DNA from: Lachnospiraceae bacterium UBA3310 | GTDB taxonomy: Bacteria > Bacillota > Clostridia > Lachnospirales > Lachnospiraceae | Assembly: GCA_002361355.1 (NCBI GenBank) | Contig: DESQ01000014.1 | Span: forward strand, 1-8,265 | Length of the DNA: 8,265 bases | Direction of reading: 5' to 3' | Shown: piece after piece, positions 6,478-8,265 of the stretch | Position numbering within the stretch: the stretch's first letter is position 1 | Layout: each line of letters opens with the position of its first letter | Translations under genes and position numbers: made by a program | Notes under the pieces: generated by a model | The model's input: the letters and a program-made list of their open reading frames with translations, nothing else | Database searches by the model: none | What the model was told of the DNA's origin: nothing

Positions 6478-6512
6478 TATGCTTTTTTTGTAGTATTTTG
6501 CACGAAAGCATA
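6478..6512. promoter_or_regulatory. Inverted repeat upstream of the carrier gene
   Basis: TATGCTTT (6478-6485) is mirrored by AAAGCATA (6505-6512), with 19 bases between. It begins two bases after the lipoprotein stop codon and ends two bases before a -10-like TATACT. It could be an operator or a weak transcript hairpin. No T run follows the right arm, so a classical terminator is unlikely. Confidence 0.35.
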
Positions 6513-6513
6513 G

Positions 6514-6519
6514 TATACT
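6514..6519 (+). promoter_or_regulatory. Possible -10 box for the carrier gene
   Basis: TATACT is one base from the TATAAT consensus, but no good -35 box is found 16-18 bases upstream. The spacing region coincides with the inverted repeat at 6478-6512, so an activator-dependent or repressed promoter is conceivable. Confidence 0.3.
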
Positions 6520-6552
6520 TATGGTATCTGGGAAAGAGGGGGACATATACAT

Positions 6553-8088
6553 ATGCAGGCAGTGTTTGACGCGATCAACGCAATTTGCGCTAAAATTCAA
6601 GTAATTTCGGACTTATTCTGGGATTTTCCGGCTAACTTTTCGTGGTACAGTTCGATTCCGATTCTGGGGAATTTTTCGCTGGCGATTATTTTGTTGCTGG
6701 GATCGGGCATTTATTTTACCTGTAAACTGCGCTTTATTCAGGTACGCTATTTCGGGCATGGCATCCGGGTGTTGAAAGACAGCAAATCCGCGCAGATCGG
6801 GATCTCGTCTCTGGCAGCCTTTTTCCTGTCGACGGCTATGCGGGTAGGGCCGGGCAATATCCTGGGCGTGACGGGGGCGATCTCCATCGGTGGGCCGGGC
6901 GCGCTGTTCTGGATGTGGGTCTCCGCCTTCTTCGGTATGGCGACGGCTTATACGGAATCAACGCTCGCACAGATCTTTAAGGAGAAGAAGGGCGATGAGT
7001 ATGTGGGCGGCCTTGCTTTTTACGGAAAACGCCTTTTGAAAGGTTCTGCGGCGGCCGGGGTCGTTTTGTCTGTCATGTATATCATCTATGCGCTTCTCTG
7101 TTTCCCGGCGCAGGGTTTTAACACGGTTTCCTCTGTGGGGCAGATTGCGGAGGTGGTTACGGGACACAGCATTGATACAAATTCCGCGCTTTACTGGATT
7201 GCCTTTGCGGTGTTACTTGTGGCGATGATCGTGATTGCATGGGGCGGTATCCGCAAAGTGACGAAGGTGACGGATATTCTGGTGCCCATCATGGCGGTGA
7301 TCTATGTGCTGACGGTGCTGGTGCTGATTGTGGTGAATTTCAACCGCATTCCGTGGTTTTTCTACGCCGTATTTACGGAAGCGTTTCAACCGGAAGCGGT
7401 GTTTGGCGGCGCTTTTGGCATTGCGCTGATTCAGGGTGTAAAGCGTGGGTTGATGTCCAATGAGGCCGGGCAGGGTACGATAACGATGCCCGCCGCAGCC
7501 GCGGATGCAGATCATCCGTGTAATCAGGGATGCGTGCAGGCGATTGGCGTATTTCTTGACACGATTGTCATTTGTACGTTGACCGGGTTTGTCGTGATTA
7601 TGGGACGTGTCTGGCTGACCGATTCCGCCGCGGCATGGTTTGACCTGGGAAAGCTGCCTAAATATCTGGCATCCGCGACAGAGCTGGCTCCGGGAACGGC
7701 GTTTAATACGATTGTCTCACTGTTAATTTCCGTATGCTTCGGACTGTTTGCCTTCACCTGCCTGCTGGGCTTTATCTCCTTTACGGAGATCTGCGCCAGC
7801 CGGATTTCCACGAAGAAGTCATTTTTGCTGGTGATTCGGATTCTCTGTATGGTCGTGGTATCCTTCGGCGTGCTGACCAGCATTGCGGGCATGGATCTGG
7901 GATCTCTGTGGGATCTCTCGGATTTTGCCAATATTCTGATTGCCTACTGCAATATACCGCTTCTGTATCTGGGATTTTCCTATGTGAAGCGGGCCACGGC
8001 GCATTTCGAAAAGAAAGACGGCACCCCCTTCACGTCGGAGGTTGCGGGGATAGATGTGCCGGTGTGGGACGAGAAAGCGAAAAGATAG
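6553..8088 (+). CDS. Alanine/glycine:cation symporter, AGCS family
   Basis: This 511-residue integral membrane protein imports alanine, glycine or related small amino acids together with Na+ or H+. Family hallmarks are RVGPGNILGV (97-106), GGPGALFWMWVSAFFGMAT (113-131) and KRGLMSNEAGQGT (297-309). About ten to eleven hydrophobic segments can be seen, for example 41-58, 114-132, 165-185, 212-230, 241-262, 328-350, 385-408, 424-444 and 456-476. Length and start fit the family. The ATG follows GAGGGGG (6536-6542) by 10 bases. Two positions differ from the commonest family motifs: GPGN in place of GTGN, and SNEAGQGTITMP where SNEAGMGSAP is usual. This suggests a subgroup whose substrate may differ. 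Na+ versus H+ coupling cannot be decided here. The lipoprotein genes lie upstream on the same strand with a 76-base gap, and a tRNA cluster follows. Confidence 0.93.
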   Translation: MQAVFDAINAICAKIQVISDLFWDFPANFSWYSSIPILGNFSLAIILLLGSGIYFTCKLRFIQVRYFGHGIRVLKDSKSAQIGISSLAAFFLSTAMRVGPGNILGVTGAISIGGPGALFWMWVSAFFGMATAYTESTLAQIFKEKKGDEYVGGLAFYGKRLLKGSAAAGVVLSVMYIIYALLCFPAQGFNTVSSVGQIAEVVTGHSIDTNSALYWIAFAVLLVAMIVIAWGGIRKVTKVTDILVPIMAVIYVLTVLVLIVVNFNRIPWFFYAVFTEAFQPEAVFGGAFGIALIQGVKRGLMSNEAGQGTITMPAAAADADHPCNQGCVQAIGVFLDTIVICTLTGFVVIMGRVWLTDSAAAWFDLGKLPKYLASATELAPGTAFNTIVSLLISVCFGLFAFTCLLGFISFTEICASRISTKKSFLLVIRILCMVVVSFGVLTSIAGMDLGSLWDLSDFANILIAYCNIPLLYLGFSYVKRATAHFEKKDGTPFTSEVAGIDVPVWDEKAKR

Positions 8089-8105
8089 GAGAGAAGAAAA
8101 ACTCC

Positions 8106-8134
8106 TTGCCAAACGGCCGGGAGTATGATATCAT
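8106..8134 (+). promoter_or_regulatory. Candidate promoter of the tRNA cluster
   Basis: TTGCCA at 8106-8111 and TATCAT at 8129-8134 have the ideal 17-base spacing. The predicted start near 8141 is a few bases before tRNA-Glu at 8146. Confidence 0.5.
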
Positions 8135-8145
8135 ATCGACGTTGG

Positions 8146-8217
8146 GGCTCCATGGTCAAGCGGTTAAGACATCGCCCTTTCACGGCGGTAACACGGGTTC
8201 GATTCCCGTTGGAGTCA
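8146..8217 (+). tRNA. tRNA-Glu (anticodon TTC)
   Basis: This 72-base tRNA has acceptor GGCTCCA (8146-8152) pairing with TGGAGTC (8210-8216), with one G-T wobble, and discriminator A8217. The anticodon loop CTTTCAC (8177-8183) places TTC at 8179-8181, which reads Glu codons. The T arm carries TTCGATT. No CCA is encoded. It is the first tRNA of a cluster, because another begins 25 bases later. Confidence 0.95.
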
Positions 8218-8242
8218 TTGATTTGCCGATTTCAGAATTTGC

Positions 8243-8265
8243 GGACCTTTAGCTCAGTTGGTTAG
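8243..8265 (+). tRNA. tRNA 5' fragment, cut by the window end
   Basis: GGACCTT at 8243-8249 is followed by TA and the D arm GCTCAGTTGGTTAG, a standard tRNA 5' half. The anticodon lies beyond the window. A 5' end of this form occurs in clostridial tRNA-Met, but the identity is not decided by what is visible. Confidence 0.8.

Noticed and set aside
7524..7931. Minus-strand open frame inside the carrier gene
   Set aside because: It is antisense to a clear AGCS family protein and has no recognisable domain.
1..8265. Integrase, transposase or phage structural gene that would explain the islet
   Set aside because: No open frame on either strand shows a tyrosine or serine recombinase or DDE transposase signature.

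Overview
The window reads as chromosomal DNA of a Gram-positive anaerobe of the Clostridia, most likely Lachnospiraceae-like. This is inferred from tRNA genes without an encoded CCA end, Gram-positive-type lipoproteins, an AGCS amino-acid carrier and moderate GC in the backbone genes. No species can be named from sequence alone.

Region 1 (1-1629) is a very small tRNA-flanked islet. A tRNA-Asn(GTT) gene, missing only its first two bases at the window edge, is followed by about 1.5 kb of A+T-rich DNA. That DNA ends in a second, exact 61-bp copy of the tRNA 3' portion (10-70 repeated at 1529-1589). This is the footprint left by site-specific integration into a tRNA gene. The islet carries a small single-span membrane protein of unknown function and an overlapping antitoxin/PIN-toxin pair. 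It has no integrase. Each tRNA end is followed by its own hairpin terminator.

Region 2 (1651-6476) holds two adjacent, paralogous predicted lipoprotein genes. The first encodes one copy, and the second two tandem copies, of a module of about 430-490 residues. Each module has a leucine-rich-repeat-like N-terminal half and a C-terminal half with a conserved Asp/Asn calcium-type loop (DxNxDGxxD), resembling VCBS/FG-GAP and XAC2610-type proteins. The third module has lost what looks like one repeat unit. Substrate or partner is unknown.

Region 3 (6553-8088) is a sodium/proton-coupled alanine/glycine carrier of the AGCS family, followed by a tRNA cluster: a complete tRNA-Glu(TTC) at 8146-8217 and the 5' end of another tRNA at 8243-8265. 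The islet genes form one self-contained unit, while the lipoproteins and the carrier look like resident genes set between tRNA loci. No stretch longer than about 200 bases lacks an assigned feature.
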